A DNA stretch of 64,000 nt from Neorhizobium lilium. GTDB taxonomy: Bacteria; Pseudomonadota; Alphaproteobacteria; Rhizobiales; Rhizobiaceae. The notes under the pieces were generated by a model that did not search any database, was not told where the DNA came from, and worked only from the letters and a program-made list of their open reading frames with translations. Where the stretch lies: assembly GCF_004053875.1 (NCBI RefSeq), contig NZ_SBIP01000001.1:806001-870000 (forward strand), read 5' to 3'. Position 1 is the stretch's first letter. Each line of letters opens with the position of its first letter. A program made the position numbers and the translations under genes. This document shows positions 34,426-43,812 of this stretch, piece after piece.

Positions 34426-35400
34426 ATGCGGAAACTTCTCGCAAGCACGCTTATTGCCGTCTTTTGCTTTTCAGCCAGTTTGTCTGCGGCGGAAAACAAG
34501 CCGTTAGGCGTCGGCATGACGACCTGGGTCGGATATGGTCTGCTCCATCTAGCCAACGAGAAGGGACTCTTCAAAAAGAACGGGGTCGATGTTTCGCTGA
34601 TTACGGTCCAAGATAAACCTTCGACTGCCGCGGCAATCGCCACTGGCCGGCTGGACGGATGGGCGACGACGGTTGATACCTTCATCTTCTACAATGCTCA
34701 AAAGCTCGGTATAAAACAGGTTCTAGCGGTTGACTTCTCAAAAGGAGGTGAAGGGATAGTCGCTGCGAGTGACATCAAGACGGTCGGAAATCTGAAAGGC
34801 CGGACCATTGGAGCCGAAGAAGGATCAAGTACCTACTTCTTCCTGTTGAACCTCCTAGCCGACAACGGCATGACGATCAAAGATGTCAAGCTGCAGTCCA
34901 TGCGCGCCGGCGACGCAGGTGCCGCATTCGCAGCCGAAAGGCTTGATGCTGCAGCGACGTGGGATCCCTGGCTTTCTAAGGCGAAAGAGCGGGGGGGGCA
35001 TATTCTGGCGAGTTCGGCTGACAAACCCGGCCTGATCGTTGACACCGTTGCATTTCGTTCTGACGTCATCGAAAAGCGGCCTCAAGATGTCGCTAATTTT
35101 ATCAAGGCTTATTTCGAAGCCTATGATTACTGGAAGTCTTCACCAGATGAGGCCAACGCAACAATGGCCAAGGCTCTTGGGATCAAGGAAGACGAATTCC
35201 GTACATCACTTGCCGGCCTTGAGTTTCTTTCGCGGGAGCAGAACGAGAAGTATATCGGATCCGTTAGCACTCCTGGGGAGATTGCGGGCGTGACCCAGCG
35301 AGGCGTAGAGTTTTATACGCAGGCCGGACTTCTTAAGGAGGCGCTCCAAGCTAGTAATGTCGTGGATCCCAATCCGCTAGCTTCCGCGCTCGGACGGTAA
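34426..35400 (+). CDS. Periplasmic substrate-binding protein (sulfonate/nitrate/taurine SsuA/TauA type)
   Basis: This 324-residue exported protein has a signal peptide (LLASTLIAVFCFSASLSAAE) and an NMT1/SsuA-like body (TTWVGYGLLHLANEKGLFKK, STAAAIATGRLDGWATTVDT, GRTIGAEEGSSTYFFLLNLL). ATG 34426 is used because the longer frame would put 13 residues before the signal peptide. It is first of a three-gene importer with the permease and ATPase that follow. The ligand could be an organosulfonate, an amine or another small anion. Confidence 0.9.
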   Translation: MRKLLASTLIAVFCFSASLSAAENKPLGVGMTTWVGYGLLHLANEKGLFKKNGVDVSLITVQDKPSTAAAIATGRLDGWATTVDTFIFYNAQKLGIKQVLAVDFSKGGEGIVAASDIKTVGNLKGRTIGAEEGSSTYFFLLNLLADNGMTIKDVKLQSMRAGDAGAAFAAERLDAAATWDPWLSKAKERGGHILASSADKPGLIVDTVAFRSDVIEKRPQDVANFIKAYFEAYDYWKSSPDEANATMAKALGIKEDEFRTSLAGLEFLSREQNEKYIGSVSTPGEIAGVTQRGVEFYTQAGLLKEALQASNVVDPNPLASALGR

Positions 35401-35411
35401 AGAGCGACGCC

Positions 35412-36281
35412 ATGGCAAACTCAGTAGAAAAACAGGCCAATGTAATCGGTGCGCCCTTCGGGGCTCATTCGCCCAAGCGACTGGGGGGTGCCGATCTCTT
35501 TGCCATCCGCCGGCCGCTTCCTCGAACCGTATCGGTCGTGCTTTCGGTATCTTTCTTCGTCCTGCTATTTGCCGGATGGATGGTTATATCGGCCACGGGC
35601 ATGGTCAGTGACTTCTTTCTTCCAAGTCCAAGCCAAGTACTGCGCTCTGCGTGGGAGATGTACACGGAGAAGGGCTTTCTTTGGGACATTGCGATCAGCA
35701 TCTATCGTGTCTTCGTTGGATTCTGTATTGCTGCGTCCGTTGCATTGCCTCTTGGTCTGATGATGGGTTCAGTGCAATTTTTCCGCTCCCTGCTGGAGCC
35801 TTGTCTCGCATTTACCCGCTACATGCCGGCGACTGCCTTTATTCCGCTTTTGGTGCTTTGGCTGGGAATTGACGACGCACAGAAGTTCTCCGTCATAGTC
35901 GTTGGCACTTTCTTCACCCTCACCCTGATGGTCATGGTGAGCACAACCGCCGTTTCGCTGACACTGATTGAGGCGGCAATCATGCTCGGGGCAAAGCCTA
36001 AGCAACTTATCTTCAAGGTGATCCTTCCGGCCGCCAAGCCGGCTATCTTCAACGATCTCCGCATCGTGCTTGGTTGGGCCTGGACCTATATCGTCATTGC
36101 AGAGATCGTCGCTGCTTCCAGTGGCGTCGGCTACGTCATCTTGAGTGCATCACGCTTCATGGATACGGCAACGATTTTCGTAGGCATCATCTCGATCGGT
36201 ATCATAGGGCTGATCAGCGATCTGCTTTTCAACATCTCTGGTCGCTATCTCTTCCCATACCTTCAACGTACGAGATCGTGA
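35412..36281 (+). CDS. ABC transporter permease (SsuC/TauC type)
   Basis: This 289-residue inner-membrane permease has about six helices after a 30-residue soluble leader. Family landmarks are VISATGMVSDFFLPSPSQVL, the coupling loop EAAIMLGAKPKQLIFKVILP, and LGWAWTYIVIAEIVAASSGV. It lies 11 bases after the binding-protein gene and 9 before the ATPase gene. Confidence 0.92.
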   Translation: MANSVEKQANVIGAPFGAHSPKRLGGADLFAIRRPLPRTVSVVLSVSFFVLLFAGWMVISATGMVSDFFLPSPSQVLRSAWEMYTEKGFLWDIAISIYRVFVGFCIAASVALPLGLMMGSVQFFRSLLEPCLAFTRYMPATAFIPLLVLWLGIDDAQKFSVIVVGTFFTLTLMVMVSTTAVSLTLIEAAIMLGAKPKQLIFKVILPAAKPAIFNDLRIVLGWAWTYIVIAEIVAASSGVGYVILSASRFMDTATIFVGIISIGIIGLISDLLFNISGRYLFPYLQRTRS

Positions 36282-36290
36282 GGACACGCC

Positions 36291-37064
36291 ATGTCAGACA
36301 TCATCCGGATCAACCGGGTTTCTAAGACCTTCGGTGAGGGGGCCAGCATGGTCACGGCCATGGAGGACGTGTCTTTAACGATCAAGGCCGGTGAGTTCAT
36401 TGTTTTCCTCGGGCCATCGGGATGCGGCAAGTCCACTCTTTTGCGCATGATCGCCGGCTTGAGCGATACTTCTCGTGGCAGCATCATGGTTGATGGCCGC
36501 GCCGTTGATGGACGCGATCCATCCGTTGGTATGGTCTTTCAGACCTATACCTCATTTCCATGGCTGACTGTCCAAGACAATATCGGCTTTGGGCTCGATC
36601 TGGCGAACACAGGCTCCCGCGCTCGAACTGAAAAGGTCGACTCTCTGCTGAAGCGAGTGTCGCTGACGCGATTTGCCAAATCCTATCCTTCGCAGTTGTC
36701 GGGAGGCATGCAGCAACGTGTCGCTATCGCCAGAGCTCTCGCCGTCGAGCCTCAAATCCTCCTGATGGATGAGCCGTTTGGTGCCCTGGATGCATTGACC
36801 CGTGTCGAAATGCAAACGTTCTTATTGGACCTATGGTCGCAGGATCAGAAGACCGTCATCTTCGTCACTCACGACATCGACGAGGCTATGCTTCTAGCTG
36901 ACCGAATCGTGGTCTTTTCTCCCCACCCGGGCCGGATTGCGGAGATCATTGATGTCGATATTCCCCATCCGCGGACAATTGACGAAACCGAACGCGAGGA
37001 TTTCGACAGGCTGAGGCATAGGCTAAGGCGGCTGCTATTCTCAATGGCGAAAAACGCCGCCTAG
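36291..37064 (+). CDS. ABC transporter ATP-binding protein (SsuB/TauB type)
   Basis: This 257-residue importer ATPase has Walker A GPSGCGKST at about residue 43, Q-loop VFQTYTSFPWLTVQDN, signature LSGGMQQRVAIARALA, Walker B ILLMDEPFGALDALTR and His switch VTHDIDEAM. It is the last gene of the importer operon. The LysR gene converges from the right with only two bases between the stops. Confidence 0.93.
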   Translation: MSDIIRINRVSKTFGEGASMVTAMEDVSLTIKAGEFIVFLGPSGCGKSTLLRMIAGLSDTSRGSIMVDGRAVDGRDPSVGMVFQTYTSFPWLTVQDNIGFGLDLANTGSRARTEKVDSLLKRVSLTRFAKSYPSQLSGGMQQRVAIARALAVEPQILLMDEPFGALDALTRVEMQTFLLDLWSQDQKTVIFVTHDIDEAMLLADRIVVFSPHPGRIAEIIDVDIPHPRTIDETEREDFDRLRHRLRRLLFSMAKNAA

Positions 37065-37066
37065 CT

Positions 37067-37912
37067 TCAGACATTCGCCAGTGCGTTCGCCATCGTTCGA
37101 GCCAACGCCTTCGACGCAAGGCTTGGCTCTTTGTGGGAATATTTAATGCTTAGGGTTGTGAGGGGCAAAGGCGGCAAAACGGAATGATTATCGACAATCC
37201 GCACTCCATCCGCTCCGTCACCGTCCGTGACCACGGAGATCGCCAGCCCCGCACGCACCACCGCCAGGACGCCTTCCAGGCTGGTGCATGAATAGGTGCA
37301 TTTCCATGGGATGCCCTGATCATCCAATGCAGTTGTTGCCGCTTTACGGTAGGCGCAGCCTCCATTCACCGCGGCGAGCAGGATCACCCCATCGGCCGGC
37401 GGCGCCCAATTCTGCCCGGCGATCCATACCAAGCGCTCGGTTCTCAGGACATCGCCTGAGCTGCCGCCAACTTCCCGGACAAGCGCCAGGTCAAGATTTC
37501 GTTCACGCAAGTCTCTAAGATGGTTGATGCCGAGTCCAGCGTGCATTTCGACCGCGACGCCAGGCTTGTCGGCCATAAAACTTCGCATCGCCTCGGTAAT
37601 TGGCACAAAGAGGTGATAGTCGTCAGGCACCCCGATTACAACGGTCCCGCTCAATAGCTTTGGCTTAAAATCCTGCTCCATTTCGTCAACTGACTGCAAT
37701 ACCTTCGCGGCGTGCGAAACTAGCGCCCGACCATCGGCCGTGAGTTTGCAATTGCGCGTCGTTCGTTCAAACAGCTGCTTGCCTAAATGTTGTTCAAGGC
37801 GAGCGATCTGGTGGCTCACGGTTGACTGGGTAATATTCAGTCTTGTCGCTGCGGCCGAGAAGCTCCGCGTATCCGAGACGGTGAGAAAGCAGCGGAGTAG
37901 CGTGGTATCCAT
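37067..37912 (-). CDS. LysR-family transcriptional regulator
   Basis: This 281-residue regulator has an N-terminal LysR helix-turn-helix (LLRCFLTVSDTRSFSAAATR, LNITQSTVSHQIARLEQHLG). The effector-binding domain follows (TVVIGVPDDYHLFVPITEAM onward). It is convergent with the importer and divergent from the M20 hydrolase operon that starts 100 bases away. The classical LysR layout would make that operon its target. Confidence 0.92.
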   Translation of the reverse strand: MDTTLLRCFLTVSDTRSFSAAATRLNITQSTVSHQIARLEQHLGKQLFERTTRNCKLTADGRALVSHAAKVLQSVDEMEQDFKPKLLSGTVVIGVPDDYHLFVPITEAMRSFMADKPGVAVEMHAGLGINHLRDLRERNLDLALVREVGGSSGDVLRTERLVWIAGQNWAPPADGVILLAAVNGGCAYRKAATTALDDQGIPWKCTYSCTSLEGVLAVVRAGLAISVVTDGDGADGVRIVDNHSVLPPLPLTTLSIKYSHKEPSLASKALARTMANALANV

Positions 37913-38012
37913 ACCGACACAATTAATTATGTTTCTCGATCAGTCAATGACGGATTAGCGTTTCTCCTAACTGAATAGAGCGGTCATTCTCTCCCCAAAG
38001 AGAGGATGATCC

Positions 38013-39167
38013 ATGCGAATCGCAGAATTGCACCAGCCCCTATTCAAACCATTGGGGTCCGACACCGTCAGCTTTTTGCAAAAGCTCGTCGCAATCGACA
38101 GCTGCGACCCGCCTGGGGGCGAACTCGATATAGCGAAGCTTGTTCATCAGCAGCTGTTGGACGTTGGTATCGAATCCGAACTGGAGGAGTTCCTGCCGGG
38201 ACGGGCAAACGTATTGGGACGGATCCGGGGGACAGGTGAAAAAGGCGCCTTTGTGCTATCAGCTCATATGGATACAGTACCCGTTGGTACCGTGCGCTGG
38301 CTTCGCGGACCGTTCTCGGGGGAGATTGCCGATGGCCGCCTCTACGGGCGCGGTTCCTCCGACATGAAGGGCGCACTTGTCGCAATGATCGCAGCGGCCG
38401 GCATGCTAGCCAAGCAACGCCACGCGCTGAAAGGGGACGTCATCCTTGCTTTTACGGCGGGTGAGAGCTCGAATCTTCTAGGCGCGCGCCGCTTTGTCGA
38501 GCGAGGCCTAAAAAATGAAATAGGCGCCTTTCTCTGCGGCGAGCCTAGCGATCTGGACATCGTCATTGTCGAGAAGGCGGCCCTGTGGTTACGCGCCACT
38601 GCTACGGGCAGACTCGGTCATGTCTCGGGCGATGCGGGAATCAATGCGATAGACACGATCAACGATTTCTTGGCCAAGCTTACGACCCTCGATCTGAACT
38701 GCACGCCACATCCGCTTCTGGACGGGCCAACGGTTCGCGTTGGCCGTATAGAGGGCGGCTCAGCGGTGAATCTCACGCCGGACCGCTGTATCGCCGATCT
38801 CGACATCCGTCTCCCACCAAGTGCCGATCATCGCGCAGTCATCAGGATGGTGGAAGAGGTCGCTCCCGAGCACGTTTCGCTCGACGTACTGGATTTCAAA
38901 CCGGCAGTAGAAAGTCTGCCTGGTGATCCCTTCGTTGCGCTTTGCAGCAAGGTCTGTGCACGGCATCTCCAACGCACCCCCAAGATCAAAGGGGTTTCCT
39001 ACTATAGCGATGGGACCGCGTTGCTAGGTGGGCTGAATGTTCCTTTCGCGATTGTCGGTCCCGGCGAACTCGGTCTCAGTGGACAGCCGAACGAATCCGT
39101 CTCGCTCGACAATGTACTGAAAGCTGTCGGCATCTATGCCGATATCGCAGCAGCGTGGCTATCGTGA
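38013..39167 (+). CDS. M20-family metallohydrolase (ArgE/DapE type)
   Basis: This 384-residue zinc-dependent amidohydrolase has its ligands in motifs LSAHMDTVPVG (His about 85, Asp 87), GRGSSDMKGALVAM, AGESSNLLGARR and GEPSDLDIVI. The dimerisation domain (about 185-290) includes LGHVSGDAGINAIDTINDFL. Family members deacylate N-acyl amino acids or cut dipeptides. The stop overlaps the next ATG. It heads an operon of four genes with the C26 hydrolase, RidA and the DadA-like oxidase. Confidence 0.88.
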   Translation: MRIAELHQPLFKPLGSDTVSFLQKLVAIDSCDPPGGELDIAKLVHQQLLDVGIESELEEFLPGRANVLGRIRGTGEKGAFVLSAHMDTVPVGTVRWLRGPFSGEIADGRLYGRGSSDMKGALVAMIAAAGMLAKQRHALKGDVILAFTAGESSNLLGARRFVERGLKNEIGAFLCGEPSDLDIVIVEKAALWLRATATGRLGHVSGDAGINAIDTINDFLAKLTTLDLNCTPHPLLDGPTVRVGRIEGGSAVNLTPDRCIADLDIRLPPSADHRAVIRMVEEVAPEHVSLDVLDFKPAVESLPGDPFVALCSKVCARHLQRTPKIKGVSYYSDGTALLGGLNVPFAIVGPGELGLSGQPNESVSLDNVLKAVGIYADIAAAWLS

Positions 39168-39910
39168 TGGCCGTGGTGAAGAAGCGGCCGACCATCGGCA
39201 TCACGCCTGACATTAACGATCTAGAGGCTCCCGAAACCGAATACGTGGTGCGCCGAAACTATGCCGACGCTGTGCTGGACACGGGAGGGCTTCCGTTTAT
39301 CCTCCCCTATAGCGGTGAGGTTAGCGCCTATCTGGCCAACCTTGACGGCCTGCTGGTGACGGGTGGGATGTTCGACATTGATCCGAAGCTCTATCGTCAG
39401 TCGGCACGCAAGTCTTACGTCATGAAGCCGGCGCGAACCCACTTCGAAAAAGCCTTGATCGAGGGCGCACTGGAGAGACAGGTTCCAGTGCTCGGCATCT
39501 GCAATGGGATGCAGCTTTTGGCGGTCTGCCTTGGCGGTGAACTGGTTCAGGACATTCCGAGCGAGATGCCAGCCGCGTATGAACACAAGCTGGACCAACC
39601 GGCAACCATCCCCCAGCACGAAGTTGCAGTTCCGGGCAACTCTTGGGCGCTGCCAGCGCTTAGAGCAGGCAGCTACGTGGTGAACAGCGTCCATCATCAG
39701 GCCGTCCTTCCAAGCCCGGCGTATCGGCAGATCGGCAGCGCTCCGGATGGAGTGATCGAGGCTATCGAAGCTGTCGGTGGTGGCTTTGCCTTGGGCATTC
39801 AATGGCACCCTGAGTACAGAATTAGTGAGATCGACCAGGAGATTTGGCAGGGCTTCATCGCTGCAGCGGCCGAACACTTGTCAAAAAGATCGGCGTTACC
39901 CCATGGCTGA
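39167..39910 (+). CDS. Gamma-glutamyl-gamma-aminobutyrate hydrolase-like (peptidase C26, PuuD type)
   Basis: This 247-residue class-I glutamine-amidotransferase fold enzyme has its nucleophile Cys at about residue 112 (VLGICNGMQLLAVCLGG) and the His-Glu pair at about 214 and 216 (ALGIQWHPEY). VNSVHHQAV is also typical of PuuD-like hydrolases. PuuD frees an amine or amino acid from a gamma-glutamyl conjugate. ATG 39167 overlaps the M20 stop. An upstream GTG adds only four residues. Confidence 0.88.
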   Translation: MAVVKKRPTIGITPDINDLEAPETEYVVRRNYADAVLDTGGLPFILPYSGEVSAYLANLDGLLVTGGMFDIDPKLYRQSARKSYVMKPARTHFEKALIEGALERQVPVLGICNGMQLLAVCLGGELVQDIPSEMPAAYEHKLDQPATIPQHEVAVPGNSWALPALRAGSYVVNSVHHQAVLPSPAYRQIGSAPDGVIEAIEAVGGGFALGIQWHPEYRISEIDQEIWQGFIAAAAEHLSKRSALPHG

Positions 39911-40379
39911 AACACCGGAGCAGCGCCTTGAATTGCTTGGCCACCCGCTTCCCGGTACGGTGGAGCTGGCCAGCAATCTTCTCAGCTTCAAAACCGATCC
40001 GGGCCAGGTATTCGTGTCGGGGCAGTTGCCCTTGGAGAGTGGTCAGCGACGTTATGTTGGAAAGGTGGGCCAGTCAATCTCGCGGGAGGAGGGCTATGCG
40101 GCGGCGCGCCTCGCATCACTCAATGTCGTAGCGCAACTGTCATATGCCACCAACAACCAGCTCTCCAAGATCATCGAGGTCGTCAAGGTTTCGGGCTTCG
40201 TCAACTGCACTGCCGATTTCGCCGATATTCCGTTCATCGTGAACGGTGCGTCCGATCTGTTCGTCGCGGTATTCGGCGATCGAGGAAGGCATGCGCGGTT
40301 CGCCATTGGAGTTGCATCCTTACCGCGTGGCGTGCCCTTCGAGATCGATGTGATCGCCGGCATATTGGACGAGGAGTAG
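39903..40379 (+). CDS. RidA/YjgF-family protein
   Basis: This 158-residue protein of the YjgF/YER057c/UK114 family contains VFVSGQLPLESGQRRYVGKV, AARLASLNVVAQLSYATNNQ and the usual final VPFEIDVIAGI. RidA proteins hydrolyse reactive imines released by PLP enzymes or flavin oxidases, fitting its place just before a flavin amino-acid oxidase. It is longer than classical RidA (about 130 residues), as in the related TdcF-like subgroup. ATG 39903 overlaps the end of the C26 gene. Confidence 0.88.
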   Translation: MAETPEQRLELLGHPLPGTVELASNLLSFKTDPGQVFVSGQLPLESGQRRYVGKVGQSISREEGYAAARLASLNVVAQLSYATNNQLSKIIEVVKVSGFVNCTADFADIPFIVNGASDLFVAVFGDRGRHARFAIGVASLPRGVPFEIDVIAGILDEE

Positions 40380-40383
40380 GGCT

Positions 40384-41589
40384 GTGGCCGACATCTTTGT
40401 ACTTGGTGCCGGGGTCGTCGGCATGACGTCGGCCTATTTCCTCGCTCGGAAAGGCCATGCGGTCACCGTGATCGACGCTGGGAGTGCACCGGCTGAACAG
40501 GGCGCGAGCTTCGGAAACGGCGCGCAGCTGAGCTATTCTTACACCGACGCACTGGCTTCCCCCTCTCTCGTCCGCAACCTGCCGAAATACCTGGTTGGTT
40601 GTGACCCTGCATTCCGATTCAGCCCGACCCTCTCTGTCAGCTTCTTGTCTTGGGCGCGGGTGTTCCTGGCGAACGCATCCAAAGCAACGTTTGAGAACAA
40701 CACGATTGAGGTTCTGAAGCTTGCCATGGAAAGCCGGCAAGGCTTCGCTGAAATAGAGGGCAAGATTGACTTCGATCACCGTAGGGCGGGAAAGCTCAAT
40801 CTCTACTCCACTCTCCAGGGCGTTCGTGATGCCAAGGCGCTCAGTCGCCTGAAGAACGCTCACGGCGCGCAGCAGGTGATGCTGACGCCACCAGAAGCGA
40901 TCGCCCGCGAGCCCGCCTTGGCTGCCTATGGACATCCCTTCGTCGGTGCGCTCTGGTCGCCCCTCGACGAGGTGGGGGACCCACACCGCTTCTGCCTCAA
41001 CTTGCGTCAGTTGCTGCAGGACGAGTACGGCGTGGCGTTCCGTTTTGACACTCGGATACTGGGCTTGCAGACGCACCTGGGCAAGCTCGTTGCCGTCCAA
41101 ACCGATCAAGGGGAGCTAGCGGGTGGTCGCGCCGTCATAGCTTTGGGGGTTACCAGTGCCGATATCGCAAAGACGGTGGGAATCAAGCTGCCTATCTGGC
41201 CGATGCAGGGTTACTCGATGACAATCCCCGCAACTGCATTGGCGCCCGAAGCGAGCATCACGGACACTTCCAGAAAGGTAGTGTTCTGCCGGTTAGGAGA
41301 CGGCTTGCGCATCGCCGGTCTTGCCGATATCGGCCCGCGCAATGGTCGTTTCAATCAGCAGCGCTTTAACAGGCTGTTGGATGTGGCCAAGGGAATTTTC
41401 CCGGAGGCTGGGGACTATGGAGCCGAGCTTCAGGGCTGGACTGGATATAGGCCGATGACGCCGAACAGCGTGCCTATCGTTGACAAAAGTAAGGTCGATG
41501 GCGTCTTTTTGAACTGCGGCCACGGTTCGCTTGGATGGACGCTATCCATGGGGGCCGCCTCACGTTTAGCTGAAATCGTACCGCGGTGA
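40384..41589 (+). CDS. FAD-dependent D-amino-acid dehydrogenase-like oxidoreductase (DadA type)
   Basis: This 401-residue DAO-superfamily flavoenzyme has the N-terminal dinucleotide motif VLGAGVVGMTSAYFLARKGH, ASFGNGAQLSYSYTDALASP (typical of DadA), LPIWPMQGYSMTIP, and the C-terminal FAD contact GWTGYRPMTPNSVPIV with FLNCGHGSLGWTLSMG. It oxidises an amino acid or secondary amine to an imino acid, which RidA could hydrolyse. The start is GTG 40384, four bases after ridA. It is the last gene of the operon. Confidence 0.9.
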   Translation: MADIFVLGAGVVGMTSAYFLARKGHAVTVIDAGSAPAEQGASFGNGAQLSYSYTDALASPSLVRNLPKYLVGCDPAFRFSPTLSVSFLSWARVFLANASKATFENNTIEVLKLAMESRQGFAEIEGKIDFDHRRAGKLNLYSTLQGVRDAKALSRLKNAHGAQQVMLTPPEAIAREPALAAYGHPFVGALWSPLDEVGDPHRFCLNLRQLLQDEYGVAFRFDTRILGLQTHLGKLVAVQTDQGELAGGRAVIALGVTSADIAKTVGIKLPIWPMQGYSMTIPATALAPEASITDTSRKVVFCRLGDGLRIAGLADIGPRNGRFNQQRFNRLLDVAKGIFPEAGDYGAELQGWTGYRPMTPNSVPIVDKSKVDGVFLNCGHGSLGWTLSMGAASRLAEIVPR

Positions 41590-41723
41590 GGTCCACATAA
41601 GGACAGCGGGATCTGCGTAGGCCGGAGCACGGTATCCCTTGACGCATTTCGGGACATTCGGGATGGTGCGACTCTAAGGTAGATCCACCCATCCGGTCAT
41701 CTTATGTGAAAGGCGTCAAAAAT

Positions 41724-42269
41724 ATGAAGCGCGTGGGAATCGCGGTCCTCCTTTGCCTTGAGTTGGCGGGAGTCGCGCATGCGGCCGACAACACGGCGCG
41801 GCCCGCCAACTTGCCGGAGAATTATGTGGCTCCATCAGCTGGACAACTGGAGCTGGCTACGGGGCCGATCATTGCGCGGGTGCGCGATGAATATGCCGGC
41901 CGTCTCGCCGGCATGTTTTTTGAGCGAGACCAACGCCGGATCGTGGTGCGGCTGACAGGCGCGGAGCCGGTTGCCCCCGAGACGCATCGCGTCGGCGATG
42001 GTGATTTTCGAGTAGAGTTTCAGCCGAACGCCGAGCACACGTTCGTCGAGCTCAATCGGATCATGGTCACCAGCGACGAAAAGATCACTGAGGCATTGCC
42101 AACGGCCCATGCTCGTTACGTGGACGAACGAACTGGGGAGGTCGTTATCGCGATTGCGCCGGATCCGACGCTGGAAACAAAGCGGAAGATCTTAGCGGGA
42201 GCGCTCGGCGTACCGGTGCGGATAATCGTGGAGGAGCCTGTTGTGCAGCAGCCGGCGATACGCAAGTGA
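41724..42269 (+). CDS. Secreted protein of unknown function, possibly a protease pro-domain fragment
   Basis: This 181-residue protein has a clear signal peptide (VGIAVLLCLELAGVAHAADN). The mature part (RRIVVRLTGAEPVAPETHRV, YVDERTGEVVIAIAP, ALGVPVRIIVEEP) resembles the pro-domain of secreted alpha-lytic/trypsin-like proteases, though weakly. It stops where a catalytic domain would begin, and none follows, so it may be truncated. ATG 41724 is chosen to place the signal peptide first; GTG 41706 is possible. Downstream 42270-42490 has no gene. Confidence 0.45.
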   Translation: MKRVGIAVLLCLELAGVAHAADNTARPANLPENYVAPSAGQLELATGPIIARVRDEYAGRLAGMFFERDQRRIVVRLTGAEPVAPETHRVGDGDFRVEFQPNAEHTFVELNRIMVTSDEKITEALPTAHARYVDERTGEVVIAIAPDPTLETKRKILAGALGVPVRIIVEEPVVQQPAIRK

Positions 42270-42490
42270 TGCGAGTTTTGGCGTAGCCAATAAGGCAGCC
42301 TCCACGCCCCGGCTGGAGAGGCGGATAATCTTCGTGAGGTTCCAGATCTTCGTCGTAGCCGGATTACTGTCAAGGTCCCAACGGATGGAATCAAGCCTTC
42401 GAGATCAAGGCTACCGTTGCCTCCCCGCACAGTCTCGCATCCCTACAGTCGACGGAAAGACGGCTTCGTCCCAACATTCGGTTTTTGCCA

Positions 42491-42916
42491 TCAGACAGTG
42501 TCATTCTGGTTAGCACTCAAGATTTCCAGACCTCGTGTTAGATAGGCGACCGAAACGTCGTCACTCCGCCACCGTGCACCGGCGATTGCGTCCTGAGCGA
42601 AGGACAGGAAGTCGAAGGGTTGATCGAGCACGGCAGGATTGCCGTCGACCACGGACAAAGGACCGGGGATCAGTTCAACGAGTCCGGTTGACTCATCCAG
42701 GCTCATCTTACCGGAACTGATCATGTCGTTCATAGCAATGCGCATTTGGTTCGACGAGATATTCGTGAAGTCATAACCGCTTTCAGGGGTGGCACCATCC
42801 GCGTTCTTGCCCGCAGTTACCTGCTCCTGTACCGCAGCAAAGCTCGTGCCGGAATTATGACGATCTACCGCGGTGCCTGTTGCCGCGAATGAGGGGAAAC
42901 TACTGCCGATTCTCAT
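42491..42916 (-). CDS. Hypothetical protein
   Basis: This 141-residue soluble protein has a good ribosome site (AAAGGAAA) before ATG 42916. The sequence is acidic and polar (SGYDFTNISSNQMRIAMNDM, STGLVELIPGPLSVVDGNPA), with no membrane segment or signal peptide. I do not recognise a family. It stands alone, on the same strand as the importer genes upstream of it (43024-45837) but separated by 107 bases. Confidence 0.65.
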   Translation of the reverse strand: MRIGSSFPSFAATGTAVDRHNSGTSFAAVQEQVTAGKNADGATPESGYDFTNISSNQMRIAMNDMISSGKMSLDESTGLVELIPGPLSVVDGNPAVLDQPFDFLSFAQDAIAGARWRSDDVSVAYLTRGLEILSANQNDTV

Positions 42917-43023
42917 GGAAATTTCCTTTGCCGTAAGAGACTGTGTGATTGTTGATATACGCTTTACCTTGCTCCACCCTAGCGTGTGCCGAGAGGTAAC
43001 ATGATCGCGGATTTCGTCTGCTT

Positions 43024-43812
43024 CTATTGTTCGCGCCTCTGAGGTGAAAAGCGTGCCACCAACTGGATCATGCCCATCGCCCCCCAGGTGATGGCAAACG
43101 ACAGGATCACCAAAGCGGCAGGTTCATAAGCTTGTGCGACACCGACTTTTTGGATGTAGGTGCCGAAGGCCGGGCGTGTCAGGAGGCTGGCCATCACGAA
43201 TTCGCTGATGACGACGGCGAAGGTCAGGAATGCACCCGACAACACCGAAACAAGGATGTTGGGCAGGATGACCAACCGGATCACGGTGATCGGGCTGGCC
43301 CCCAGGATCGTCGCCGCATCTGTCAGCGTCCGCGCATCGATCGCCTGGAGACCGGTATCGACCGCGCGATAGAAGTAGGGCAGAGACAGGGTCATATAGC
43401 CACACACAAGCAGCGCATTGGAGCCCATTTCGGTGCTCGTCAGCGGCAGGACCGACGACGACGAGAACAGCCTCAGATAGCCGAAGACAAGGACGATCGG
43501 CGGCACGACCAGTGGGAGCATCACGATGAGCTCGACCACCGGTTTCAACCAGGGCAGCCGTAGACGGACGAAGTAGGCCATCGGAACGACCAGGACGACG
43601 CCGAAGATGATGGTGCATGTGGCGATCGCCGCCGAGTACCCGAAGGTCGCAAAGAACTCTGGATCGGAAAAGACGGAGTGGTAGGCGTCGAGCGAGTATT
43701 CATCTCGCCGGATGCTCAACGAAAATTCGGCGGTGCTGATCAGCGGCAACAGGAAATAGATGCCTGCCAGAACCATTGCTGCCCACAGCAGGAGACGCAG
43801 GACGGTTTTCAT
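43024..43812 (-). CDS. ABC transporter permease (PotC/PhnV-like)
   Basis: This 262-residue inner-membrane permease has six hydrophobic segments and the coupling motif LTDAATILGASPITVIRLVI. It is the last gene of a binding protein-permease-permease operon. No ATPase gene follows or precedes; the next gene downstream is the unrelated 42491 ORF. ATG 43812 overlaps the stop of the first permease. The longer frame would add 25 residues overlapping that gene. Confidence 0.9.
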   Translation of the reverse strand: MKTVLRLLLWAAMVLAGIYFLLPLISTAEFSLSIRRDEYSLDAYHSVFSDPEFFATFGYSAAIATCTIIFGVVLVVPMAYFVRLRLPWLKPVVELIVMLPLVVPPIVLVFGYLRLFSSSSVLPLTSTEMGSNALLVCGYMTLSLPYFYRAVDTGLQAIDARTLTDAATILGASPITVIRLVILPNILVSVLSGAFLTFAVVISEFVMASLLTRPAFGTYIQKVGVAQAYEPAALVILSFAITWGAMGMIQLVARFSPQRREQ

